A DNA stretch of 64,000 nt from Talpa occidentalis (Eukaryota > Chordata > Mammalia > Eulipotyphla > Talpidae), in assembly GCF_014898055.3 (NCBI RefSeq), contig NW_023601543.1:64493782-64557781 (forward strand), in the 5' to 3' direction. The stretch's first letter is position 1, and each line of letters begins with the position of its first letter. A program made the translations under genes and the position numbers. This document shows, piece by piece, positions 34,817-46,700 of the stretch. The notes under the pieces were generated by a model, which did not search any database, was not told the origin of the DNA, and saw only the letters and a program-made list of their open reading frames with translations.

Positions 34817-35210
34817 TAGCAGATGCTATGAATTTCCCACCTATGTCCCCTTATCATTTACCCATCATGTACTTGTCAGCCTGATTCCCAACTGCATGCA
34901 CTGGTGTCTTGTTGCCTGTGGGCTTTCTCTGACTGATGGGACCCACTTTGCCTGAGCGTGCAGCAGATTTAGAGATTTGCAAAGGTAATGCCTGCTCCCC
35001 TGAGTCCTCAATCAATGACAGTCAGAAGTTGGTGGATAAATACCCCAGCTCTCTTGCCCCTTGGGCAGAATAACTCTCAGATGCATTTTTTGCACTCTAT
35101 CCCAGAGTCCATTAGTGGTATTATGTTCCAGTTGCCCATAGTGATAACTGGATTGATGATATACCTTTTATTGACTGTTTTCCCTCCCTTTTCTCACTTC
35201 AAGGATGGTT
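34817..35210 (+). mobile_element. Old LTR relic, LTR family A
   Basis: CAATCAATGACAGTCAGAAG, TTGGTGGATAAATACCCC, AGCTCTCTTGCCCCTTGGGC and CCAGTTGCCCATAGTGATAAC parallel the copy at 60,155-60,575 (CCAATGGCTGATGATTTGG, AAACCCCAGCTCTCTTGCCC, CCAGTTGGCCACAGTGG). A probable solo LTR. Confidence 0.55.
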
Positions 35211-35555
35211 AATAATATATGTGAACTTTGTTAGGCCATACTATCCAGTTTTTGGTTAAAGGCCAGTCTAGATGTTGCTGTGATGGTATTTTTTTTACAT
35301 GTGATTAATATTTAAATCAGTAGATTTTGAGCACAGCAGATTGCCCACCATAGTGTAAGTGGGCCTGCTCCAATCAGGTGAAGGCCTTAAGTGAAGAAAG
35401 ACTGATCTTTTCCCCTCCCGCTTTCTACTTTCCCACTGCCTTCAGATTTGAGCTGCAACATCAACTGTTCCCTAGGTCTCTTATCTTCCAGACTACCTTG
35501 CAGATTTCAGGTTTTTTAGCCCCCAAAATTGTGTAAGTCAAACCTTTCATCCATA
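35211..35555. other. Unrecognised DNA
   Basis: No gene. TTGAGCACAGCAGATTGCCC and nearby text may be LTR-related, but are not assignable. Confidence 0.4.
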
Positions 35556-35568
35556 TCTCTCTCTCTCA

Positions 35569-35603
<35 letters not shown>
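35556..35603. repeat. (CT)n(AC)17 microsatellite
   Basis: A short CT run (35,556-35,567) is followed by a perfect AC tract (35,570-35,603). Confidence 0.95.
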
Positions 35604-35605
<2 letters not shown>

Positions 35606-35894
35606 ACTGTTGGTTCCATTTCTTTGGAGAACCCTTATTGGACTTTCTCAAATAAACTTACATTCAAATCTTTGTCTTACATCTACTTCAGGAGAATCCA
35701 AAGTAAGTCAGACAGCTCATTTGTCAACCCATGAACTTGATGGTCATGTCTGTTATCATATGAATCATGGGAGAGGAAATTCTACCTACAATTTGAGTAG
35801 TCATTAGGGTCACCAGTTGGTTCCCTAGCAATGGCCTCTAGACATCAGAGCTCAGTACCATAAAACTTCCCACCAGAACTCTGCTATAATATAA

Positions 35895-36255
35895 CTCAAC
35901 TTCCAGTTTCTTTTTTTTTTTTTTATTATTTTTTTTTTATAGAGGCATGTTTTTTTTTTTTTATTTATTTATTTGTTTGTTTGTTTTGTTTATACATGCA
36001 CTGGGTACAGTCAGAAGCACGGGAGGGTGAGAGAATTCACCAGAGCCAGAGCGGGAAGCAGAGCAGGCAGAAGGACCGAAGTACACTGCTGAGGGGAGCA
36101 GCGGGCGGCAGGAGAGGTCTGCGCGCCATGTGGGACCCTCGCTGGTGGCCGGGGAGCAGCCGGGGATCGAACCGGCGCCGCCGAGGCCGCGGGCAGCTTC
36201 GCAACCCAGCGCTCAACCGCTGCGCCACCGGGGAGGCCCTCAACTTCCAGTTTCT
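35895..36255 (-). mobile_element. tRNA-derived SINE (subfamily I), full length with double A-tail
   Basis: On the minus strand: GGGCCTCCCCGGTGGCGCAG, a GTTCGATCCCC B-box, CATGGCGCGCAGACCTCTCC, CTCTGGCTCTGGTGAATTC and CTGTACCCAGTGCATGTATAAA. The tail is then split into two A-rich runs by a 10-12 bp non-A segment (35,939-35,949). A perfect 17-bp duplication, CTCAACTTCCAGTTTCT, lies at 35,895-35,911 and 36,239-36,255. The spacer is inside the duplication, so it arrived with the insertion or formed within the tail. Confidence 0.94.
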
Positions 36256-37152
36256 AAATATCTCTATTCATATTTAGGAGAGAAAAAATCCAACTCAGTT
36301 TTTATCACATGTCTGCCCCTGGGCAAGTCAACTATGGTCATGAAAAAAGAGTCATGTGCAAGAAACATGGCTGCTGAGAGTGTTGGAAGCAAACCCTGTG
36401 CATGAGGTGGGCAGTTCTTAGAGAATGGGGACTGGGCAGGCACACCAATAAACATTTATTATACCAATGTTGAAGTTTTCTGCCAATTCTAAAACAGCAT
36501 TATTGGCTATTATAATGATAAAGAACATGAATGAGACTATGAAAATGGGGTTGGTTATGGATAAATCCACATCCTTATAAATGTGAAAGGACAACTCACT
36601 GTGAGGATGTACTAGTTGTCAGGAAAGATAAAATTACTGTGGATTTCATTCAAGGGAGGAGCCTCTGTATATCTGGACTTCCTGCAGGTGAAGAGAATTA
36701 ACCATATGGAAATGGAAGGAAAAGTGAAAAAGTATTCCCTCTGCATGTGGAGAAAATCTTATAAATAGATCTGAGTTGGGCAATAAGATTAAGGCATTTT
36801 GTGCATCTGGGATTCTATACCTACACTCTGCTGTTATTATACAATGTGTCAATAACATCTAGAATCCCTCTTACATAAAGTCAAGTGGGTATGGTTTTTC
36901 TCCTTGTTCTCCACAGTGTGCCAGCCTCCTTTGATGGTGCCCATCATATGGTGATTCTGTAACAAGGTCAATAACTTATTTGGATTATTGTACATTGGGT
37001 TAAATATTTGGGGGATTTCTTTTATGGGTACATCGGTGTCCCTCCCAGCAAGCCATCTGCTGTCATGGTCTCTAGGAAAGGGAAAAGCGGGTACTTTTGA
37101 AACAAAGGAAGAGGCTTTGCTATGAGGGAGAGAAATGTCTGCCTCTTCCAGC
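36256..37152. other. Unrecognised DNA
   Basis: No gene recognised. AT-rich, with CCTTATAAATGTGAAAGGAC-like text that may be a relic of an old LTR. Confidence 0.45.
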
Positions 37153-37449
37153 CAGAATGGAGGATGGGGGCCTTCCTGGTGGCGCAGGTGGTTGAGTGCA
37201 GCGCCGTGAAGCTGTCCACAGCCTCTGCAGTACGGCCAGCCAGGGAGATACCCACATGGCGCAGCAGACCTCTCCTGTCTCACCTGCTGCTCCCCTCAGC
37301 AGTGTATTTCAGTCAGTCTGCCTGTTCCTCTCCCCACTCTGTCTCTGGTGACTCCTCTCACCCTCCTGCACATCTGGCCTGTACCCCGGTTCTTGTTCTT
37401 GTATGCATAAATAAATAAATCTTAAAAAAAAAACAGAATGGAGGATGGG
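37153..37449 (+). mobile_element. tRNA-derived SINE (subfamily II), full length
   Basis: The body spans about 37,169-37,433: GGCCTTCCTGGTGGCGCAGG, CATGGCGCAGCAGACCTCTCC, TGTATTTCAGTCAGTCTGCC, CATCTGGCCTGTACCCCGG, ATAAATAAATAAATCTT plus A10. The B-box region is damaged by a short deletion (GCAGTACGGCCAGCC). A perfect 16-bp duplication, CAGAATGGAGGATGGG, lies at 37,153-37,168 and 37,434-37,449. Confidence 0.95.
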
Positions 37450-37604
37450 AACATGGGTGGAGAGAAAGCACATGCTTACAATCTTGCCTCCCTATACTAG
37501 GCTGAGATCCTGGATGTTGAGGAGAATATCAACAACAGTGAGACTTTTGTGCTCCCCATTTGGAGAATAAAGATGAGTAAAGAATGAAAGTACAGTCTGA
37601 TCAG

Positions 37605-37965
37605 TGTTCTGATTATCTACTGCTATGCAACAGAAAAAAAGTTCCACCAACTTAGTGGCTTAAAATAATGACATTAATTTTGCTCACTACTCTGGGCACA
37701 GCTTAGTGGGGACAGCTTTTCTCTGCTTCACATGGCATTAACTGGGACAGCTCAAAAACTGGGACTGGAGTCACCTAAAACCTCAGTCACATGTCTAGCA
37801 CTTGATCCTGGCTATAGGCTTTGAGCTTGATGGGGATATCACCCCAACATGTAGTCATGAGACATGGGCTACTTCACAACACAGTAACTGAGTTCCCAGG
37901 GTGAGTATCCTAATAGGAGCAGGTAGACGCATATTGTGATTTTATGGCCTCAAAGTTCATACAAC
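37605..37965 (-). mobile_element. Old LTR relic, antisense
   Basis: TTATCTACTGCTATGCAACAG, ACTTAGTGGCTTAAAATAATG and GGCCTCAAAGTTCATACAAC resemble the reverse complement of an ERVL/MaLR-class LTR end (TGCTGTGTAACAAATTACC ... AACTTAGTGGCTTAAAAC). The family name is uncertain. Relatives are at 43,168-43,270 and 59,167-60,062. Confidence 0.5.
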
Positions 37966-38194
37966 ATCAAATCACAGTTCTGTCCAGATTCAAAGGAAGT
38001 AGATGCAATTCCCCTTTCTTGAAAAATGGGCAGAAACTTTACATTGTGACATGTAGGATGGAGTACATAGATGTAGTTATCTTTGAAAAATGTGATCTGC
38101 CATCGGAAGACACAGAAGAAAATGAAATTAAGCTAGCACTTGGAACCACCCTCAATATGGCCATAGTTAGAAGAATTGAGGCTGATTCTATATG

Positions 38195-40040
38195 CAAAAA
38201 TGAATTAGAGGAAAGAGAAATTAATACAACAATCCCATTTATAATCACAAATGAAAGGGATGAAACACCCAGAAGTAAACTTAACAAAGGAGGTGAAGAA
38301 ACTATACATTGAAAGCTGTTAGACACTGTCAAAGGAAATAAAAGATGACTCAAAAAAATGGAAAGGTAGCCCATGCTCATGGTTTAGAAGAATAAACACT
38401 GTTAAAATGACCATATTACTGAAAGCAATTTATGGATTCAACCTCAATACCTATTAAAACCCCAATAACATTTTTCAAAGAAATTGAACAAACAATTCTA
38501 AAATTTGTATGGAACCACAAGAGACTCCAAATAGTAAATGCAATCTTGAGGGGAAAGATAAAAAAATGGAGCTATCACACTCCCTGACTTCAAACTATAT
38601 TGCAAAACAATAGTAACCAAAGCAATATGTTATAGTAACAAAAGCAGACATACTGACCAATGGAATAAAATAGAGGCAAGAAATAAACTAACACATATAT
38701 GGACTGTTAATCTATGACAAAAAAGCCATGACCAGAAAATGGAAAAAGGAATGCTTCTTCAACAAATGGTGCTGGAAAATGAATAGTCACATGCCTAAAA
38801 AAGAAGCTAGATCATTATTTAATTCCATACACAAAAGTCAATTCAAAATGGATTAAAAACTTAGATATAAGACCTGAAAACATAAAATATGTAGAAGAAA
38901 ACATAAGTGACACAACTTGGATTTCAACCTTGGGGATATATTTGAGGACTCAAATCTATTGGCAAAGGAAACAAAAGCAAAATTAATGGGAATGCATCAA
39001 GGTAACAAGCTTTTGTACAGTGAAAGAAACCACCACAGAAGCAAAAAGGCAGCCTAAGAACTATGACAATACATCTGCATATCATGTGTCCAACAAGAGG
39101 TTAGTTCAAATAAAACAAAAAGAACTGATACAACTCAACAAGAACAACAAGCAAGCAAACAACCCAGTCAAAAAACTGGGGGAAAGACCTGAATAGCCAC
39201 TTCTCCAAAGAGGACATAGAGATCGCCCACAAACACATGAAAAAATGCTGAACATCACTTATTATAGGGAAATACAAATCAAAACCACATTGAGTTATCA
39301 CCTCACACCTGTGAAGAAGGCCTATATCAAAATGTTTGGAAAGAAGTGTTGGTGACAGTGTAGAGAAAAAGGAACTGTCATTCACTGTTGGTGGAAATAT
39401 AAACTGGAACATATATGGTATACAGAAAATGGTATGGAGAATCCTTAAAAACTGAAAATGGAAACACCAGATGATCCAGCAATTCCATTTCTAAGTATTT
39501 ATCTGAAGAATATGAAAATGCCAGTACAAAAAGACATATGTATTCCATGTTCATAGCAGCATTATTCACAGTAGCCAAGACATGCACTCAACCTAAATGC
39601 CCATTGGCAGATGACTGGATAAAAAACCGTGGAATGTATACTCAATGGAATACTACTCAGCTACTAAAAAGGTGAAATAATGCTTCTGGGGACAAAATAG
39701 ATAGACCTTGAGGTGATTGTGCTACGTGAAATCAGTTGGAAAGTGAAGGACAATTACTGGATGGTTTCCCTCATCTGTGGAAATATAAATAACCAAATAA
39801 AACAAATCGACAAAACACAACAAAATAACTCTTAGACTCTGAAAATTGTGGTGGGGACCAGAGGGGTGTGGGGGAGAGGAGAGTTCATTCAGGGGAAGCT
39901 GATAGGATATTGGCCCTGGAACTATGGTGGAGAGTTAGTGAAGTATGTCCACATGTTGAGTGTGAAGTTGTACCCCTTAAATTTTGTAGTTATGTAAATG
40001 AATGCAAATAAGTCAATTTGACATTTAAAAAGAACTCAAA
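38195..40040 (+). mobile_element. Older L1 fragment, 5'-truncated
   Basis: ORF2 C-terminal blocks are seen in order: GGTGAAGAAACTATACATTG, GCCCATGCTCATGG, AATTTGTATGGAACCAC, CTCCCTGACTTCAAACTATA and AATGGTGCTGGAAAATG. These are followed by AAATACAAATCAAAACCACATT and ATTCACAGTAGCCAAGACATG. A 3'UTR with GGGGACCAGAGGGG (about 39,853) and a GAAGTTGTACCCCTTAAA end follow, up to an A/G-rich tail near 40,040. It is more diverged than the L1 at 11,987-16,850, and no frame longer than about 100 codons survives. The 5' junction is approximate. Confidence 0.85.
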
Positions 40041-40499
40041 AAAGAAAAGAGAAGAAAAGAATCCAGTTGGGGCCCAATCATCTATGGTGGGTGACTGAGT
40101 TTCCTGGTTGCTGAGGCAGGCCAATAAGACTGAGCTGGTGTGGATAGGGGAGTTAGGGAAATGAGATCTATTTCTACTACATTGCAGGAAGCCCAGGGCT
40201 GGGGTTGGGTGTTATGAAAAGAACACCCAGGCCAAACACCACTGACAGGGAGGACTGGAGAATCTGAAGAACAGGCAAGAACCACATAGTCCCAACAGCC
40301 ATGGAAATACTAGGTAGGAAGTAGGGAAAGGATTCTGATGGGAAGAATGGCAGAAATGGTTCTCCAAGGGGAGTGGTGAAGAGCCAGTTCCCTTTGAAAG
40401 TGCCCTGGAACCGCCTTTGCACGAGAACCAGAATGCTGATGTGTTGTCAGCCGGCTGCATGCATTGCCTCCCTCAACTCTCCCACACGTGAAACTGCTG
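40041..40499. other. Single-copy or unrecognised DNA
   Basis: No gene recognised. AGGCAGGCCAATAAGACTGAG near 40,112 hints at an old element but is not diagnostic. Confidence 0.45.
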
Positions 40500-40604
40500 T
40501 GATGCAGGTATGATTATTCTATTTTATAGAAAAAGAGAAAGATGCGCAGAGAGGTGAAGAAACTTGCTCAAAGTCATTTACTCAAAGGCAAGGTCAAACC
40601 TGCG
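40500..40604 (-). repeat. MIR SINE relic (antisense)
   Basis: ATTATTCTATTTTATAGAAAAAG, GCGCAGAGAGGTGAAGAAACTTGC and TCAAAGTCATTTACTC are the reverse complement of the MIR core. Confidence 0.8.
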
Positions 40605-40785
40605 ACAATAGAAATGTCCTATGCCTGTGCTGTCCCCCATGTGGCCAAAGAGCACTTCATATATGGCTAGTGAGACTGAGAAAGTGAATTGTAAATTGCA
40701 TTTAATTTTAATTCATTTAAATTTAAACACAATGGTCACATGTAGCTCGTGGTTACCATATTAGCCAAAGCAGATATAGATCATT
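40605..40785 (+). mobile_element. Non-autonomous hAT-type DNA element (MITE)
   Basis: GCTGTCCCCCATGTGGCC, AGAGCACTTCATATATGGCTAGTG, AATTTTAATTCATTTAAATTTAAAC and GTCACATGTAGCTCGTGG are the landmarks of the CTAGCCACATGTGGCTA ... AATTTAAATTTAAAT dispersed DNA element. It is more complete than the relative at 9,918-10,015. The exact MER name is not remembered with certainty. Confidence 0.7.
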
Positions 40786-41004
40786 AGCGAGTTCCTGCCT
40801 GCCTTAAAGGAATGGTGCCCTGCATAATGTGTAATGAGGAGGTTTTAAATGTTTGGAGCTATTTGGAGAGGATATCCCGGAGGCACAGAGGAAACAATTC
40901 CATATACCTCTTGTATCTGTCTGGAAGCAAGAGCATTTCTATCAAGTCAGATTATGATATGAGAAACTGATCACTAAAAATGTGGAATGATTTTACATTA
41001 TTAA

Positions 41005-41316
41005 GATATAAGAATGTAGGTGGGCCTCCCTGGTGGCGCAGGCTATTGAGTGCAGGGCAGCACTGTGAAGCTGTCCGCAGCCTCTGCAGTGAGGGTTCGA
41101 TCCCCGCCGGCCACGGAGTTACCCACATGGTGAGGCAGACCTCTCCTGCCTCGCCTTCTGCTCTCCTCAGCAGTGTTTTTCAGTCAGTCTGCCTGTTTTG
41201 TTCCCTACTCTGTCTCTGGTGGGTCCTCTCACCCTCCCGCACATCTGGCCTGTACCCCAGTTCTTGTATGCATGAATAAATAAATCTTTAAAAAAAAAGA
41301 TAAAAGAATGTAGGTG
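41005..41316 (+). mobile_element. tRNA-derived SINE (subfamily II), full length
   Basis: The body spans about 41,023-41,298: GGGCCTCCCTGGTGGCGCAG, a B-box GGTTCGATCCCC, GGTGAGGCAGACCTCTCC, CATCTGGCCTGTACCCCAG, ATGCATGAATAAATAAATCTTT plus A9. The head carries a small internal duplication (GCAGGGCAGCAC). Duplications GATATAAGAATGTAGGTG and GATAAAAGAATGTAGGTG lie at 41,005-41,022 and 41,299-41,316, differing at one base. Confidence 0.95.
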
Positions 41317-41333
41317 ATATTGACCTGTTCCAG

Positions 41334-41686
41334 GCTGCATGTTTGTGTTCTCTCCAAATTCATATGTTGAGACCTAACTCCCAATATAATGGTACTAGGA
41401 AGTGGGGCCTTTGGAAGGAGATAAGGTTGCAAGGGTGGAATTTGTATCCTTATAAAGAGGCCCCCCCGTAGCGCTCTCCCTGCTTCTGCCAGATGCCAGA
41501 TGAGGACACAGAAAGAAGACAATCATTTACAAACTAGGAAGTAGGTCCTTCCCAGGCACTGAATCTGCCAGCACCTCAGCCCTGGACTTCTAGCTTCCAA
41601 AAAGAGGAGAAATAAATATCTGTTGTTTATAAACCACCAGGTCTGTGGCCGATGGTGTGTTGTTACAACATGAGCTGACTAAGGCA
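41334..41686 (+). mobile_element. MLT1-type MaLR LTR (solo)
   Basis: GCATGTTTGTGTTCTC, AAATTCATATGTTGAGACC, GTGGGGCCTTTGGAAGG and ATCCTTATAAAGAGGCC come first. They are followed by GATGAGGACACAGAAAGAAG, GAATCTGCCAGCACC, CTGTTGTTTATAAACCACC and AACATGAGCTGACTAAGGC. This is the full ordered set of MLT1A-like LTR landmarks. There is no internal region, so it is a solo LTR. Confidence 0.92.
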
Positions 41687-42023
41687 CTAGCAGAAGAACA
41701 CCAGATGGGCTAACCTCAAATCCTGGAAGGTTCAGAGAACTCAATGGTGATTTCATGATACCCACCAACATGAATTACTATGTTATGAAGGTTAGGTGTC
41801 AATAGTCCTCAAACATCAGGAGAGGGAAGGATGACAATGTGGATATTAAAAATCTCAAACTAGTATCATGGCTTAATAAGTCCATACTGGAGCTTGTACA
41901 ACCTAAAGAGAATTGTCTTTCAACAAAATAATTCTAGAAATGTTGAGCACAATGGCAGCATTATCACAATACATTCAGAACTTCCACTGATGACTTCTCT
42001 GAAGGGAAACCAGTCACTGAATG
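41687..42023. other. Unrecognised DNA
   Basis: No gene or repeat identified. Confidence 0.45.
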
Positions 42024-42041
42024 TATACATACATACATACA

Positions 42042-42073
<32 letters not shown>

Positions 42074-42090
42074 AACAAACATACATACAT
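42024..42090. repeat. (TACA)n microsatellite
   Basis: About twelve TACA units (42,024-42,071), then an interrupted TAAACAAACATACATACAT part. Confidence 0.95.
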
Positions 42091-43167
42091 TCCAAAATGT
42101 CATTCATTTACTTATTTTACTTCAAATGCAGTAGCATTGCTTTCCCGCCACACTTTCACTTGATGAGAATAGATTACCATTGTTTGATTAACAGCATGAA
42201 CCCTGGGACATGCTGGAAAATAGTGGTTATTAGGAACTTGGTGCTGCACTTACCTAGAGACAGCCACGTCTGATGCCAACTGATCAAACATCCAACGGGG
42301 CCGTACATCGCACAATTTATCCAGCGAGGCCTCTTGGGACTTGAGCTCTGTCTCTAGATCTTGCAACCAACAGATTTTCAAAGCATTGAGACAGAGCACC
42401 TATTGCATTTTCCTCTGCCATGTCTAGCCTTCTCCTTTTCTTGATGCTCATGGCAGACCTCTGAAAAGGTTGGGGTCTGCAGATTCCACTCCTGTTTTCT
42501 GAAAGGGGCTGTTGCTTCCTATTTGGTTTCTAGCAAGAGGGAAAGGACAGGGCTGGCCTTAAAGATAAAGCTAGAGACTAAAAAGGAAAAGCTAAACAGA
42601 GAGAAAATGAAGGCCAGGACCTGGTCAGGCATATATGATTGAAGATGGGGGTACAGCGTTAGGGCTGACCCAGGCACAAGCAGGGACTTGGACAAGTCAG
42701 AAGTTTTGAATTTGCGAATGCACTGAAAACTATGTCAAGTGGCTCATGAGCGGAGGCTGTGTGAGCTTATTTCCCTGGAAGTCCGGGGGGTAGATTATCA
42801 GGAATAAATGTGGATGCCCAGATTTCTATGCCTTTCCTTCTAGTGGTTTCCCTCTGACTTTCAGGCAGGCTTTCTCTTCCTGGTGGCTGCTATAGTCTTC
42901 TCACTTGGGAGCTCAGACACTCTCTTAGAAACGTTTTTCTTTCTAGTTGTTTCTAAGGGAAATTTCCATGATTATATCCCACTGACTGAGCTTGGGTCCC
43001 ACACTGACCCGGACCTGGTCCCTCTGACTGGAGGGGTGAAATGCTCTCAGTGGCCACCTCTAGATCCAGGGTGGCATCACTCCCACTAGAATCACAGGGG
43101 ATGGAGAGTGGGGCAAAGGCGATCTCCCTAATAGGAGCCATGTGCTCTCACTAGAAGAAAGGAGAGT
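42091..43167. other. Single-copy DNA
   Basis: No gene or family-level repeat is recognised. Opposite-strand open frames at 42,883-43,141 are not supported. Confidence 0.5.
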
Positions 43168-43270
43168 GGAGGCCGTAGCAATTAGTTGTTGCCACAATAG
43201 CACTGGATAACAAACCACCCCAGAACTCGGAGACTTAATAATTCTTTAGACTTAAGCTTGTGGAGGGCAT
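43168..43270 (-). mobile_element. Old LTR end, antisense
   Basis: GGATAACAAACCACCCCAG and ACTCGGAGACTTAATAATTC resemble the TGCATAACAAACCACCCCAAAACTTAGTGGCTTAAAAC end of an old LTR. The element is short and decayed. Confidence 0.5.
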
Positions 43271-43420
43271 CAACTTGGTTCAAGTGTTAGAAGCGGGAAC
43301 AGCATGAGCAAAATTTTGAGGCAGGCAAGATCTTGGTGAATGTGAGATACCCAAATATGACTGCTGGGGGCTGGGGGTTGCTGGTGGGGCAGCAGGAAGG
43401 TGTTGGGGATGAGATGCTCA

Positions 43421-43718
43421 CTGCAGGTCTTTTTTTTTTTATAAGATTTATTTATTCATGTATACAAGAACTGGGGTACAGGCCAGATGTGCGGGAGGGT
43501 GAGAGGATTCACCAGAGACAGAGTGGGAAGCAGAGCAGGCAGACTGACTGAAATACACTGCTGAGGGTGGCAGCGGGTGAGCCAGGAAAGGTCTGCTGCA
43601 CCCTGTAGGATTTTCGCCGGCTGGCTGGGATCGAACCTGCGCTGCAGAGACTTCGGACAGGTTCGCAGCGCTGCGCTCAACCGCCTGCGCCACCAGGGAG
43701 GCCCTCCTGCAGTTCTTC
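43421..43718 (-). mobile_element. tRNA-derived SINE (subfamily II), full length, antisense
   Basis: On the minus strand: GGGCCTCCCTGGTGGCGCAG, a GGTTCGATCCCAGCC B-box, AGCAGACCTTTCCTGGC, TGTATTTCAGTCAGTCTGCC, CACATCTGGCCTGTACCCC, GTATACATGAATAAATAAATC plus A-tail. An imperfect duplication built on CTGCAGG/TTCTT brackets it (43,421-43,432 and 43,708-43,718). Confidence 0.92.
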
Positions 43719-46700
43719 AAGCAAGAAGTGACTTTTCTGGACTTAGGTAGTGGAGATCTCCCTCTACCTGCCGGGTAGCAAATTGGGTAATTGATTAGAG
43801 GAGACAAAGTGGGCGTGGTTTGTAGTCAAGGTAAGCGGCCATGGGCAGAATCTAAACATATCCTGGAGGAAATACCGTTAAGAGTTGCTGGATGGGCATG
43901 GGGAGGGAAAAGAGTGCAGTAGCCTCTGATACTGGACACCAGCCTAAGACAGGGAATGCCAGGGAAGCTGGCAGGTCATGGGACTATTGCACCCTCCCAG
44001 GGGGATAGTGGGAGCATTAATTAGTTCATATTTGTCTGCATATTCTCAGATAAAAGAGGCTTTATAATCTTCAAACGAAGCATGAAATTTTGAGCAGAAA
44101 GAGGCCATGTAGTGCAAGTGAAGACGGGAATGGTTGGGATGGGTGGACCCGGGTCATTAGTCAATTACAGGAGCTTGAATGTACCCGGTCAGCGTCTCTC
44201 AAAGAGTGGGCACATCTGGTGGTCACAGAGAGTCTTTCAATGACCGCCCCTCCCTCTCCAGCTAAGATGGGCTCTTTTATTTCAACCTTGAAATGAAAGC
44301 ACTTTCCGTGCATATAGTACGGTACCTACCATCAGGTTAATTTCTTCAAAAAGGAAGGAAGAACAAAAGGACAGATCGAAGGGGTCTCAAGCAGATTATC
44401 AGAATCTTTAAAACTTCGTTTAATCCTGAGGCAGTTTCAACATTGTTCAGAGATGCTCTCCCAGCTGTGTGTGCATGGGGAAGAGGGAGGTGAGGCGGGG
44501 TGTGCAGGAGACCTGGGGCAGGGTGGCGGCAGCAAAATAATTCTTCCCAGGAAGCTATTCCAGTGCCTGAAGTTTAGATGGAAGTTTCATCTTCTGGACA
44601 TTTGATGTTTGTCCCTCTCTTTTATCTGAACGTTCTTTCCAGTTGTTCAGATAAAGCATCAAAAATGATATTAATATGCTAGTTAAGAAACATCACCCCC
44701 AACAAACCCTGTTCATCAAAATGTTAGTGCTCTCTCCGGGGGACCTGCGTTCGGTTTGTCAACAAGCTGAAGCCGTTGAGCTGGGGCTGTGTGAGGCCCA
44801 GGAGCATGATTTAATTAATATCCTACCCATAATACCTTGCAGGGTTTATGCAAACAAAGCCCTGTCACTCCTCACCTTAGGATTTACCCTCTCCTTGAAG
44901 CGAACATTTATTTACACACAGTTTGACCTCATGATGGTGTTCAGCAGATGTGGGTCTTACTTATTTGCATTGTTTTGTGACAGTTGCAAAATTCATTAGT
45001 GGCTCAGGGATAAATCCTCTGTGGACCGCCCCAAAGATAGGTGAAGTAAGAGGGTTCGCTCTAATTAATCCTCCCTCTTCAGTAATGCTGGATATTAACA
45101 ATAGCAGAGTCCCCCTTTCAGAAACTGCCCCTTTCAGAAACTGCCCATATCGGTTCAAAATTCTGTGATCACACGTGATAGAAATGGACGCTGGGTTACC
45201 TTGGGCAAAGGTGGGATGATAAGGGGTGACATGGGGAGCTTAGAACAATGAAGAGAAGCAGGAAAACTGGGCAGGAACCCAGCAAGGCAGTGTGCAGTAT
45301 TGAGATCAGGCCAGGGCACCCCTCCTGGGGCAAATGTGTCTCCTCCAAGCGCCCTCTGGCTCCATGTCATTCTCCTCATCATTCAATGTCCTCCCAGAAG
45401 ATTAGCTCACCCGCTGCCCTTAACTGATGAAAGAGAGCCCTCTGGCTAGCACAGGGAGTGGGCCAACCCCTTGATCACCGCGCCCCCCTCCACATAACAC
45501 AACAGAGGGAACTCCTGCAAGCAAAACTGATGAGCTTCTAGAAGACGTCTAGAAGACATTTAACAAATGTCCGGTACCCCACATGTTATCTGTGAATCAG
45601 TGCAAGCTCCCAAGGCCTGAGAGCCCAGAACATTTTACTACAAAATGTCATCTCTAAAAAGAAATGAGAGGAACTGGGGTTTCATTCAACAAAGACTCAG
45701 GCTGGAGTGGGACCCGTGGCATTGGAAGCCCGTGTCTCTGCGAAGGCAAAAGCGCTGGCGGAGGACTTTTGTTTATCTCTTAGAGCAATTCAGCTGTGAG
45801 GCTGTGGCGTGGGCCTGTTTCACACCCACGAGAAAGGCCTCCTTCCCGGGCATTCCACTCTGTCGCGAGCTCCTTCTCGACGAGGAACTCTTATTTGACA
45901 AGCACTTGCCTGGAAAATAATGGCCAGCTTGTTTTCATCTCTGCCAAAAGGTAAAATTGAAGAGATGGGCTTTATGACAGACATGCTGATCGGGCAACCA
46001 AATGATAAAATGACCTCATCCATTCAGCGCGCTTTTACTGCAGATCCACAGCGCGCAATCTAGATATTAGTGGGCAGAGTGTTTTATGGGCAGCGTTTGA
46101 GATCTAGGCAGGCAGAGGCACGAGAAGCTTCCCAAGTCCCTGGTCCCGAGCCCCTTCCCCCTCTGCAGCAGCTGATCCCCAGCATAGGGGGCCTCTTGCC
46201 TGTAAGCAGAGGAGGGGGCACAGCGATGGCAGGGATTGCTGAAAGGCTCATCCGACAAGGGAACTGGGGAGTTGAAGGGCAAGGTTGAGGGTGGGGCTAG
46301 GGGTTGTGAGGACCCTGAAGTCCCTGAAACAGGAAGGGCAGGGCTGGACAGGCCCTGGGCACCGTCTGTTTCTTTTCCTCTTGAGAAGACTTCCTGGAAG
46401 GAGATAGGTTTCTAGGGGCTTTAGAGAGCAGAGGAGTAAGAAGATAGAGCAGATAACCTGGAGGGAAGGGTCCAGTTCGGTCCCTACCCCGCCTCATCAG
46501 CTCCGAGGGCTACTGGTGCCCTTGGCACGGTGGTGGCTTCCAAACGTGTATCCCGTGGTCAGGCCACGTGCGGAGTGTCTGAAAATCCACACATCTGCAC
46601 GTGGATTCTTGCTTTTCACCCTCAAATGTGTTACTTTCCTGCCAATCCTTATCAGCTCAGAGAATGGCAGATCTCTGCTACCTTGTTGCTTGCCTTTCTT

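Noticed and set aside
38195..40040. Second L1 as a possibly active element
   Set aside because: It is truncated, diverged and carries many stops and frameshifts, so it cannot encode ORF2p.
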